A stretch of DNA of 64,000 nt, taken from Tumebacillus lacus (GTDB lineage: Bacteria > Bacillota > Bacilli > Tumebacillales > Tumebacillaceae). The position numbers and the translations under genes are program-made. The notes beneath the pieces are model-generated. The model made no database searches. It was not told the origin of the DNA and worked only from the letters and a program-made list of their open reading frames with translations. The stretch lies in the NCBI RefSeq assembly GCF_026410385.1, contig NZ_JAPMLT010000001.1, positions 1-64,000 on the forward strand, given 5' to 3'. Below are positions 33,897 to 41,657 of this stretch, piece after piece (within the stretch, counting starts at the first letter, position 1; each line of letters starts with the position of its first letter).

Positions 33897-35357
33897 ATGG
33901 AAAAGGAACTGAAGAGCCAACTGCGTCAGATCGTAGGCGAGAGATGGTTTCTCGATACGCCGGATGAGCTGTACGTCTATTCCTATGACGCGACGCCGCT
34001 GTACCAAGCGATGCCGGACGCCGTGGTGATGCCGAGCTCCGTGGAGGAGATCGCGGCGGTGTTGAAGATCGCCAATCAGCATCGCATTCCGATCGTCTCG
34101 CGCGGCTCGGGCACCAATCTGTGCGGCGGCACGGTGCCGACAGAGGGCGGGATCGTGCTGGTGACGAACCGATTGAACGGCTTGCAAGAGATCGATGAGG
34201 AAAATTTGACCGCGACGTTCGGGCCGGGTCTGATCACGTCGGAGTTGCATCAAGCGGTGGAAGCGCGGGGGCTGTTTTACCCGCCCGATCCTGGCAGCAT
34301 GCGGATCTCGACGATGGGCGGCAATGTCGCGGAGTGCGCGGGCGGCATGCGCGGTTTAAAATACGGCGTGACCAAGGACTACATCATGGGCCTGCAAGCG
34401 GTGCTGCCAAACGGCGAGGTGCTGCGCTTTGGCGGCAAAAACGCCAAGGACGTAGCGGGCTATGACATCACCAAACTGCTGGTCGGCTCGGAAGGGACGC
34501 TGGCGGTGGTGACGGAGATCACGGCCAAACTGTTGCCGTTGCCCAAGGCCAAGCAGACGATGGTCGCATATTTCAGCGACCTGACCGACGCGGCCCGCAC
34601 CGTGCAGCGCGTCATCGCCGAGAGGATCATCCCGGCGACGATGGAGTTTCTCGATCAGGCGACGATGAGGGTGGTCGAGGAGTTTGCCCGGATCGGGCTG
34701 CCGCTCGATATGAAGGCGATGCTGTTGATCGAGCAGGACGGCGATCCGCTCCAAGTCGAGCAGGATATGATCCGCATCGCCGAGATCGCACACGCGGAAC
34801 GGGCGGTGGAAGTGCGCACGGCGCAACATGCGGAGGAAGGCGCGAAATTGATGGCCGCCCGCCGGGCCGCACTGTCTGCTCTGTCCCGCGTCAAGCCGAC
34901 GACGATCCTCGAAGATGCGACGGTGCCGCGCGCCCGTCTGGCGGAGATGGTTGATCAGATCGGGGTGATCGCGAACAAATACAGCGTGCCGATCTGCACG
35001 TTCGGCCACGCAGGCGACGGCAATCTGCACCCGACCTGCATGACGGATGAGCGCGACACGGAGGAGATCCACCGCGTCGAGATGGCGTTTGGCGAGATCT
35101 TTGAAGCGGCGATCAAACTCGGCGGCACGATCACCGGCGAGCACGGGGTCGGCATCGCCAAAGCGCCTTATCTAGAATGGAAAGTGGGCGCGGGAGGCAT
35201 CGACCTGATGAAGCGGGTCAAGGAGGCGTTCGACCCGCACGGGATCATGAACCCTGGTAAGATGTTTGCGAAAGACCAACGACGCAGAGTGGTGGTGAAA
35301 ACGCATGGGTGCGCTCACGAACATGTTGGCGGCGGGCACGGTCACAGCCGGGCCTGA
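33897..35357 (+). CDS. glcD: FAD-linked 2-hydroxyacid oxidase subunit (GlcD-like)
   Basis: A 486-residue FAD-binding type 4 (vanillyl-alcohol-oxidase fold) enzyme. The FAD domain is at about 38-215 with SRGSGTNLCGG and PDPGSMRISTMGGN; the C-terminal FAD-oxidase domain follows, with HAGDGNLHP and GEHGVGIAK. It oxidises glycolate or D-lactate-type 2-hydroxyacids and passes electrons to the GlcF iron-sulphur subunit. The last ~20 residues form a His/Gly-rich tail (HGCAHEHVGGGHGH) encoded in the 53-base overlap with glcF. There is no glcE gene, as in other Firmicute two-gene versions. The ATG at 33897 follows GGAAGAGGG. Confidence 0.92.
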   Translation: MEKELKSQLRQIVGERWFLDTPDELYVYSYDATPLYQAMPDAVVMPSSVEEIAAVLKIANQHRIPIVSRGSGTNLCGGTVPTEGGIVLVTNRLNGLQEIDEENLTATFGPGLITSELHQAVEARGLFYPPDPGSMRISTMGGNVAECAGGMRGLKYGVTKDYIMGLQAVLPNGEVLRFGGKNAKDVAGYDITKLLVGSEGTLAVVTEITAKLLPLPKAKQTMVAYFSDLTDAARTVQRVIAERIIPATMEFLDQATMRVVEEFARIGLPLDMKAMLLIEQDGDPLQVEQDMIRIAEIAHAERAVEVRTAQHAEEGAKLMAARRAALSALSRVKPTTILEDATVPRARLAEMVDQIGVIANKYSVPICTFGHAGDGNLHPTCMTDERDTEEIHRVEMAFGEIFEAAIKLGGTITGEHGVGIAKAPYLEWKVGAGGIDLMKRVKEAFDPHGIMNPGKMFAKDQRRRVVVKTHGCAHEHVGGGHGHSRA

Positions 35358-36660
35358 GCACTGTCCGGACAGCTCGCTGCCCCGGCTGTTGGACCAGTTT
35401 GACATGGATGAGATCCTCAACTGCATGCAGTGCGGGTTTTGTCTGCCTGCCTGTCCGACGTACCGACAGACGGGGAAAGAGTCGGCCTCGCCGCGCGGTC
35501 GGATCGCGCTGATGAAAGGCGCGGCGACCGAACGGCTCCAGATCGACGAGGAGTTTGAACACAATATGTATCTCTGCCTCGGCTGCCGGGCCTGCGAGAC
35601 GGCGTGCCCGGCGGGGGTGCCATACGGCTCATTGGTCGAGACGGCCCGCGATGTGGTGGAGACCCGTAAGAAGCAGAAGGGGGATACTTCGCTGCTTCGC
35701 GATCTGATCTTCCACGAGGTCTTTCCGCATCCGGAGCGGCTGGAACTGATGGGATCGCTGCTGTGGATGGCGCAGGCGGCAGGTCTGCAAGCTCTGGCTC
35801 AAAAGACCGGGCTGATCAAGATCATGCCGCGTCAGGCAGCGGAGATGGCGACGGCGGTGCAGACGATCGCGTCACCGTGGCAGCGGATGAAGCGGGAGCC
35901 GGTCATGGAGCCGGAGCGGGAAGCGGCTGGTTTGAAAATCGGACTGTTCACAGGTTGCGTCATGGACATGATGTTTTATGAGACCAACCAAGCGACCGCC
36001 CGCGCACTGACCAAAGCCGGTTGCCAAGTGGTGTTTGCAAAGGAGCAAGCCTGCTGCGGCGCGCTGCATGCCCACGCCGGAGAGCAGAGCGGCGCGGTTG
36101 AACTGGCAAAACGGAACATCGAGGCGTTTGAAAGAGCGGGCGTCGATTTTGTGGTCAACAACGCAGGGGGCTGCGGCGCGGCGTTGAAGGAGTATCATCA
36201 CTGGTTCCACGACGACCCGGTGTGGAAAGAGCGGGCGATGCGATTTGTCGGCCGGGTGCGCGACGCAAACGAATTGCTCGCGGAACTGCCGCCGCTTTCG
36301 TTCAGCAAAGAACTGAACGTGCGCGTCACCTACCAAGACTCCTGCCACCTCGCCCACGGGCAAGGCGTGCGCAACCAGCCCCGCCAGTTGCTCAAAAGCA
36401 TCCCCGGCGTGGAGTTTGTGGAGATGCGCGGGGCCGACACGTGCTGCGGTTCGGCGGGGATCTACAACATCACCAATTTTGACATGTCGATGCAGATCCT
36501 CGACGACAAGATGGTCGACGTGGAAAACACGAAGGCCACGCTGATCGTCACGTCCAATCCGGGCTGTCTGCTCCAGATGAAAAAAGGCATCCAGCGCGCC
36601 GGGATGACGGGGCAGATGGAAGCAGTGCACATCATGGATCTGATCGAGCGGGCGTTGTAA
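35305..36660 (+). CDS. glcF: Glycolate/2-hydroxyacid oxidase iron-sulphur subunit (GlcF-like)
   Basis: A 451-residue protein with two [4Fe-4S] ferredoxin motifs: Cys40, 43, 46, 50 (CMQCGFCLPAC) and Cys91, 94, 97, 101 (CLGCRACETAC). It also has two cysteine-rich CCG domains (ACCGALHAHAG near 250 and TCCGSAGIYN near 384). It transfers electrons from GlcD to the membrane quinone pool. The start at 35305 lies 53 bases inside glcD; GAGTGGTGG is its likely binding site. A strong terminator follows. Confidence 0.92.
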   Translation: MGALTNMLAAGTVTAGPEHCPDSSLPRLLDQFDMDEILNCMQCGFCLPACPTYRQTGKESASPRGRIALMKGAATERLQIDEEFEHNMYLCLGCRACETACPAGVPYGSLVETARDVVETRKKQKGDTSLLRDLIFHEVFPHPERLELMGSLLWMAQAAGLQALAQKTGLIKIMPRQAAEMATAVQTIASPWQRMKREPVMEPEREAAGLKIGLFTGCVMDMMFYETNQATARALTKAGCQVVFAKEQACCGALHAHAGEQSGAVELAKRNIEAFERAGVDFVVNNAGGCGAALKEYHHWFHDDPVWKERAMRFVGRVRDANELLAELPPLSFSKELNVRVTYQDSCHLAHGQGVRNQPRQLLKSIPGVEFVEMRGADTCCGSAGIYNITNFDMSMQILDDKMVDVENTKATLIVTSNPGCLLQMKKGIQRAGMTGQMEAVHIMDLIERAL

Positions 36661-36663
36661 AAA

Positions 36664-36703
36664 AGCAAGAAAAAGCGGCGTGCCGATGCACGCCGCTTTT
36701 TCT
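36664..36703. terminator. Terminator after glcF
   Basis: An AAAAGCGGCGTGC...GCACGCCGCTTTT hairpin with a T run; on the minus strand it would also end the 27-aa small gene. Confidence 0.92.
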
Positions 36704-36787
36704 TTACATCTGAACCTTGAACTTGATGCTCACGAGACCGGGTATCACCCAGATCACGATCTCGTCAAGCCGGAAACGTCGTTTCAT
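36704..36787 (-). CDS. Tiny protein, 27 aa (unannotated small ORF)
   Basis: A 27-codon frame starting at the ATG at 36787, with a perfect GGAGGTG site 6-7 bases upstream on the minus strand. The peptide MKRRFRLDEIVIWVIPGLVSI... is basic then hydrophobic, so it may be membrane-associated. The stop codon abuts the terminator hairpin. There is no homology that I recognise. Confidence 0.5.
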   Translation of the reverse strand: MKRRFRLDEIVIWVIPGLVSIKFKVQM

Positions 36788-36877
36788 AAGTGTCCACCTC
36801 CGGAAAGGATGGTGGCAATCCGCGACGCTCCGGTTTCTCCTCGCCAGATGTATATGCGAGGAAGCGGAACCGAATGT

Positions 36878-37030
36878 CTATAGATAAGTATCGATCATAT
36901 GGCTAGCCCAATAGGAGAAGAGGTCGATGAGCCGCGGCGAGTCGTCAAATCCGAGCGGCAGGACCAGACCGAGCGCGATCAGCAGCAGGCCGGTAAACAT
37001 CGGGGTGTATTCTTTCAGCTTGAGTCGCAA
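36878..37030 (-). CDS. Small membrane protein, 50 aa (unannotated small ORF)
   Basis: A 50-codon frame starting at the TTG at 37030, with AAAGGAGGA about 6 bases upstream. The protein (MRLKLKEYTP...) has one predicted membrane helix at about 11-28 and an aromatic C-terminal part. It lies upstream of and in the same direction as the 27-aa gene, with a TCCTCGC...GCGAGGA hairpin between them. The two may form a small minus-strand unit. Function unknown. Confidence 0.5.
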   Translation of the reverse strand: MRLKLKEYTPMFTGLLLIALGLVLPLGFDDSPRLIDLFSYWASHMIDTYL

Positions 37031-37191
37031 ACGTGTCTCCTCCTTTCTCAAACTCTAGCATACAGGAAAATGGGTTGGGTAATTTTAACAAAATATCGAA
37101 AATTGGTTAGAATACCCTTCGCGAATCGGTCGCTCGATGTGGGGGTGCCACATAGAGTATAGGGATGAGAGAAAAAGGGGGAGCTTTTCGG

Positions 37192-37431
37192 TTGGATACG
37201 AGAACGAGAATCCAAATGCAGGAGACGGCCAAATTTGCGGTCGTGTTTCTGGTGATCTTTATACTGGGGATCGTGCTGGTGGAGTCGCTGCCGGCCTCGA
37301 TGCGGGGGGAAGGAACAAAGCTCGGCGTCGTGTTCGGCGTATGTATCGCGTTGCTTGGCGTCGTGATGGCCGAGGAGAAAGAGCAACAGATGGCTGCGAT
37401 CATGGGTGGGAAAGGGGCCTCCTCACGGTAA
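37192..37431 (+). CDS. Small membrane protein, 79 aa (unknown function)
   Basis: A 79-residue protein with two predicted membrane helices (about 15-33 and 43-60) and an amphipathic C-terminal tail. The TTG at 37192 is chosen because AAGGGGGAG lies 8 bases upstream; the ATG at 37165 (9 residues longer) has no clear site. It is convergent with the Cache-subtilase gene and followed by a bidirectional terminator. No family recognised. Confidence 0.6.
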   Translation: MDTRTRIQMQETAKFAVVFLVIFILGIVLVESLPASMRGEGTKLGVVFGVCIALLGVVMAEEKEQQMAAIMGGKGASSR

Positions 37432-37450
37432 GGAAGCCCCTTTCCTTTTA
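37409..37450. terminator. Bidirectional terminator between convergent genes
   Basis: A GGAAAGGGGC...GCCCCTTTCC hairpin with a T-rich flank, overlapping the ends of both genes. Confidence 0.85.
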
Positions 37451-39433
37451 TGATTTCACCGTCTCGCGGGCTGCGTTCAAGGCGCGGCCGATGTTGATCT
37501 GGCCATGTCCGTAGTAGTCGTCAAATCCGGAAGGACCGAGGTCGTCCGACGTCTGTTCGAGGATCTCGCGCACTTGATCCGGAGTCAGATCAGGGTTGAC
37601 GGAGCGGATCAGAGCGGCGAGGCCGGCGACGTGCGGTGTCGCCATCGATGTGCCGGACAGGGCGACGTAGCGGCGATCCGGATAGGTGCTCGGGATCGCG
37701 ACGCCAGGGGCGGAGACGGAGCAGTGCGGGCCAAAGTTGGAGAAGGTGGCCGACTCGGTCGTCTCGTCGTTGGCGGCGACGGCGATCGCTTCCGGATAGG
37801 CGGCCGGGTAGCTCGGCTCCGGGATGCCGTCGTTGCCCATTGCGGCCAGCACGACCGCACCTTTGTCATAGGCGTAACGGATCGCTTCGTGCAGGTAGTC
37901 GGAGTCGCTGTATTCGCCAAGCGACAGGTTGACCACCGTCGCGCCGTGGTCGACCGCCCAGATCACGCCGTCGGCGATGTCGACGACCGAGCCGGAGCCG
38001 TCAGCTCCCATCGTTTTGATCGGCATGATCTTGCCGGCCCAGTCGATGCCGGCGATGCCTTCGAGATTGTTGGTGCGGGCGGCGATGACTCCGGCAACGT
38101 GCGTGCCGTGACCGTTGTCGTCCTGCGGCACGTTGCTGCCGTCGATGGCGTTCCAGCCTTCGGTCAGCTGCCCTTTCAGGTCCGGGTGGTCGAGGTCGAC
38201 GCCGGTGTCGACGACGGCGATGATCACTTTCGGGTCACCGGTGGAGATCTGCCACGCTTTATCCGCACCGATCAGCGGCAGGTTCCACTGGTTGCTGCCG
38301 TAAAACGTGTCGTTCGGCGATTCGATCACCCGCTCTTTGGCAGTTGTCTCGCCCTCTTTGACGGTGGCGGTGTTTTGCCGCAGTTTGGTGTGCGCCTCGG
38401 CGATGCGAGCGCCTTGGGAGCGGAAATAAGCGATCATGTCGGCGGTTGAGGTGGTATCCGATTGGAAAATATACACATGGCGGTTGTTGCGTGAGTGGTT
38501 GCGGACGAGCTTGCCTTTGATGTCGCCCGTCATTTTCGTGATCTGCTCCTGCGTCAGAGCTTGATCAAATCGGACGAGCACCTGCCCGTGAACGACTTGC
38601 CCGTGGATGCGGGCTTTGTCGCCTTTTGAGGTGACGCTGACTCGCCAGGCGGTGCCGTCCACTTTGGAGACGGCCCGTTTGCGGGAGACCTGCCGGGTCT
38701 TTACGCCGCCTTTGGCTTCGGAGTTGCCGCCTTGGTCCTGCAGGCCGCGGGTGCCGGCTCCGATCTTTTCGTTGTAGCAGTCCAGCCCGACGAGGCTGGT
38801 CTTCGTGCCCATCTCGTCGTCTTGGGTGCGGATCACCTGCATCAGGTGGCCCATCTCCACATCGGCTGTCAGCGAGCCGACGACCTGCGAGCCGCGCAGG
38901 ACGGGGACGCCGAGCGTCATGCCGATTTTTTCTTTCGGGTCGTTGGCCTGCGGCTTGCGGTAGAGGTCGGATACGTAAAAATTGTCCTTGACGATAAACG
39001 GATGCGCTTGTTTGAGCAGGTCGGAACGCAACGGATGACCGACCTGCAGCGGATTGTTCAGATCTTCCGTCAAGGTCAGGGCCACAAATTGCGAATGCTG
39101 GCTGAGGTGTTGTTTCAGCACGTGCAGGCGCTCGGCGGTGGTCCCTGCATGTCCGAGTTCATTGGAGATCTCAGTGAGCATCGTCCGGCAGTCGCGCACG
39201 CACAATGACGCGGTGCGGGCGATGTCTTTGGCGACGACGCTTTCGTTGCCTTGCGCTTTTTTCGCTGCCAGTGCTCGGATCTGGGCGGTGCGGGCGTCTG
39301 CTTTTGCCGGAGTTTTGGCCGGTGTCGGCGTCGACTGGCGAGCCGCAAAGGGCGCTTGATCCTGTACGAAGAACGGAGTCATCAACAAAGCGGTCAGGGC
39401 GGTGATCATGCCCCATCTGGCACGCCGTTTCAT
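37448..39433 (-). CDS. Subtilisin-like protease (S8) with N-terminal Cache-like sensor domain
   Basis: A 661-residue exported protein. It has a signal or anchor segment at about 7-24, an extracytoplasmic alpha/beta region at about 55-205 with the layout of a Cache domain (FVALTLTED near 117-125, then MTLGVPVLRGSQVVGSLTAD near 172-191), an I9-like propeptide region at about 279-345, and a peptidase S8 domain at about 385-655. The catalytic residues are Asp409, His444, oxyanion Asn534 and Ser596 in SGTSMATP. The ATG at 39433 has CAGGAGG 9 bases upstream. The Cache call is from motif pattern and is moderate; the protease call is firm. Confidence 0.88.
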   Translation of the reverse strand: MKRRARWGMITALTALLMTPFFVQDQAPFAARQSTPTPAKTPAKADARTAQIRALAAKKAQGNESVVAKDIARTASLCVRDCRTMLTEISNELGHAGTTAERLHVLKQHLSQHSQFVALTLTEDLNNPLQVGHPLRSDLLKQAHPFIVKDNFYVSDLYRKPQANDPKEKIGMTLGVPVLRGSQVVGSLTADVEMGHLMQVIRTQDDEMGTKTSLVGLDCYNEKIGAGTRGLQDQGGNSEAKGGVKTRQVSRKRAVSKVDGTAWRVSVTSKGDKARIHGQVVHGQVLVRFDQALTQEQITKMTGDIKGKLVRNHSRNNRHVYIFQSDTTSTADMIAYFRSQGARIAEAHTKLRQNTATVKEGETTAKERVIESPNDTFYGSNQWNLPLIGADKAWQISTGDPKVIIAVVDTGVDLDHPDLKGQLTEGWNAIDGSNVPQDDNGHGTHVAGVIAARTNNLEGIAGIDWAGKIMPIKTMGADGSGSVVDIADGVIWAVDHGATVVNLSLGEYSDSDYLHEAIRYAYDKGAVVLAAMGNDGIPEPSYPAAYPEAIAVAANDETTESATFSNFGPHCSVSAPGVAIPSTYPDRRYVALSGTSMATPHVAGLAALIRSVNPDLTPDQVREILEQTSDDLGPSGFDDYYGHGQINIGRALNAARETVKS

Positions 39434-39575
39434 CAGCAATCGCCTCCTGCCTGTAGGTGGAATGAGCCGTCATCCGTCATCGACTAGTATTCGCCCCCTC
39501 CCGCTCGTCTATGAAGAATGAGCACGGGGAAAAGGTGGATACTAAAAGACACGCGGCGGGAAAGGAGGAGAGGCT

Positions 39576-41213
39576 GTGCATCGTGGTCATCTGCAGCATC
39601 TGCGGCATGCCCCCATCTCGCACTCGATTGGACAGTTGCTTTTGGCGTGGGGATTGATGATCTTGATCTTTCGCTTTACGCCGCCGTTTTTCAGCGGTGA
39701 TCTGGAGACGGCCAGGGGGTATCTGGGCACCATCGCGTCGACGCTCGCGACGATCCTCGCGTTGTCGATCTCGGTGATCATGGTCGCGATCCAACTGACG
39801 GCGAGCAAGTACACGCACCGAGTGCTGGATTTTTACGTCCGCTTTCCTTTTAATGCGAGCTTGCTGTCGTTTTACTTTGGCACGATCCTGCACGCGATCT
39901 ATCTGCTCTCCCGCATCTCCGACCATCCGGGTGATCAGCCGCCGCTGTGGCTGGATCAGGGGATGAGCGCCGATCTCGTGCTGCTGCTCGTCTGTTTTAT
40001 GGCGTTGCTGGTCTATCTCTACTTTGTGATCCAACTGCTCAAGCCGGAGACGATCGTGCAGGCGATCGAGCGCGAATATCTGACCGCCTATCGGGCCGGG
40101 GATTATCCGGGCGCGCTGGACAAGGTCGGGCAGATCTGTGACATCGCCAAAAAGGCGGTCAGCGAGATGGATGCGGTGACAGCCGTCTTTTGCGTGGAAA
40201 ATATCGCGGAGATGATGCATCAGGCCAAGCTCCCGTCGGAGCAGGCGGACGATGCGCTGTGGTATCATGAGCGGATCATCGACCAATTGGTCGGCATCGC
40301 ATCGATCTCGTTTAAAGAGCGGGAATTGGCTGTTTCGGGACGCATTTTAAATGAACTGCATGAAATGGGCATGCGCTATGCGGAGAGCGGGTCGCTGCGA
40401 GCGGCCAACCGCGTGATCGCGGCGTATGCGCTGATCACGCGAAACAATCTGATCGGCCAGCAGATGATGAACATGGTGAAACTGGCGGTGGAGCAGATCT
40501 TTGCGATCACCTGTCAGGTGGTGAAAAACCGGGAGTTGAACAAAGACATCAATTCCTTTGTGCTCCAATCGTTTCAAAGCCTCGGCGACATCGGCAAGCT
40601 GGTGATCAAGACGGAGACGTACGGTCACAATTTTGTGGCCAAATGCATCGTCTCGCACACGTTCGGCCAGTTGCTCAGCACGCTGATCGGAACGGAGGGC
40701 AAAGAGCGGATGCCCTTGGTCAAAGTGTTGCTGTTCGAATATATGAAGCTCGCCAAACGACTGATCTTAAAATCGGAAGCGATCGACGTCGTGCAGATCA
40801 CGACCTGGCTGCGCACGGCGACGATCCCGCATCGCGAGGAGCCGCGCCGGGTGTATCCGTACCTGTATCTGTTTTTGTTGCTGGCTTCGTCGGCGTTGTA
40901 TATGCGCCGCTCTGATATCGTGATGCTGCTGGTGCGGGCGGTGGGGAAATATTTTGCGCCCGATCACCGGTTGCTGGTCGAACTGTGCCAGAGCCGGCTG
41001 GAGATCCGCCATTTCTTTGATTATCATGAGCCGGAGCGCTATCTGATCCGCGTGTATGTGCTGTGGCGGGCGTATCACGCGTACACGCTTCGCTACCCGC
41101 GTGGACCGCAACGCAAGATCCGGCTGTCAAGGACGGTGGAGCGGGAGGAATGGCGTGACCTGTTTGACGGGCTCGATCCCAATGAGTTTTTGAACGAAGA
41201 GTTTCTGCATTGA
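39576..41213 (+). CDS. DUF2254-type membrane protein
   Basis: A 545-residue protein with four N-terminal membrane helices (about 18-38, 52-76, 92-112 and 130-157) and a long soluble C-terminal part. The segment TARGYLGTIASTLATILALSISVIMVAIQL (shortened here: around residues 48-75) followed by ASKYTHRVL is the DUF2254 hallmark. The function is unknown; a channel or transporter role is sometimes suspected. The GTG at 39576 follows AAAGGAGGAG. The gap 39434-39575 holds no other gene. It appears monocistronic. Confidence 0.8.
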   Translation: MHRGHLQHLRHAPISHSIGQLLLAWGLMILIFRFTPPFFSGDLETARGYLGTIASTLATILALSISVIMVAIQLTASKYTHRVLDFYVRFPFNASLLSFYFGTILHAIYLLSRISDHPGDQPPLWLDQGMSADLVLLLVCFMALLVYLYFVIQLLKPETIVQAIEREYLTAYRAGDYPGALDKVGQICDIAKKAVSEMDAVTAVFCVENIAEMMHQAKLPSEQADDALWYHERIIDQLVGIASISFKERELAVSGRILNELHEMGMRYAESGSLRAANRVIAAYALITRNNLIGQQMMNMVKLAVEQIFAITCQVVKNRELNKDINSFVLQSFQSLGDIGKLVIKTETYGHNFVAKCIVSHTFGQLLSTLIGTEGKERMPLVKVLLFEYMKLAKRLILKSEAIDVVQITTWLRTATIPHREEPRRVYPYLYLFLLLASSALYMRRSDIVMLLVRAVGKYFAPDHRLLVELCQSRLEIRHFFDYHEPERYLIRVYVLWRAYHAYTLRYPRGPQRKIRLSRTVEREEWRDLFDGLDPNEFLNEEFLH

Positions 41214-41318
41214 TCTCGTCTCGAAGCAAGCGGGGATGCTTTCTTTTCCAGTTCAAATATGATTCAATAAAAGAGAGTCTGGATCTTATCATTTTTTCTG
41301 ACAGAGGAGAGTTCCCGC

Positions 41319-41528
41319 ATGCGCGACATCGGAACGGGTAAGGTGGAGTTTTTGCTGGCGGACGGTTCGGTTCGCGAGTATGAAGGAGAAGTGGAACTGG
41401 CGGGCGAGCGCGTCGTCGTCACGGAGATCATCTATTTGAACGGCGTGCCGGGTGCGGCTCGTGAGATCAATCTGCCGCTCGGACAGTGCGTGATTTATTG
41501 GAAGCCGGAAGTCTACGAGGCGGAGTAA
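41319..41528 (+). CDS. Small soluble protein, 69 aa (unknown function)
   Basis: A 69-residue, probably all-beta protein (repeated strand-turn pattern, e.g. GKVEFLLADGSVREYEG at 7-23). No membrane helix and no recognised family. The ATG at 41319 follows GAGGAGAG. A terminator at 41588 ends it, so it is its own unit. Confidence 0.65.
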   Translation: MRDIGTGKVEFLLADGSVREYEGEVELAGERVVVTEIIYLNGVPGAAREINLPLGQCVIYWKPEVYEAE

Positions 41529-41587
41529 TCACGCTTCCCCCAAAAAGATCAAAAATACTGTCGAAAAGGTAACTTTTCACAAATTTG

Positions 41588-41615
41588 GCCGTCTCTATCT
41601 GTGAGACGGTTTTTT
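41588..41615 (+). terminator. Terminator after the 69-aa gene
   Basis: A CCGTCTC...GAGACGG stem and a T run, upstream of the ABC cluster. Confidence 0.85.
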
Positions 41616-41657
41616 GTTTGTTTTTTTTGGATTGTTTTTATGGGGAGGTTTCAGCAT

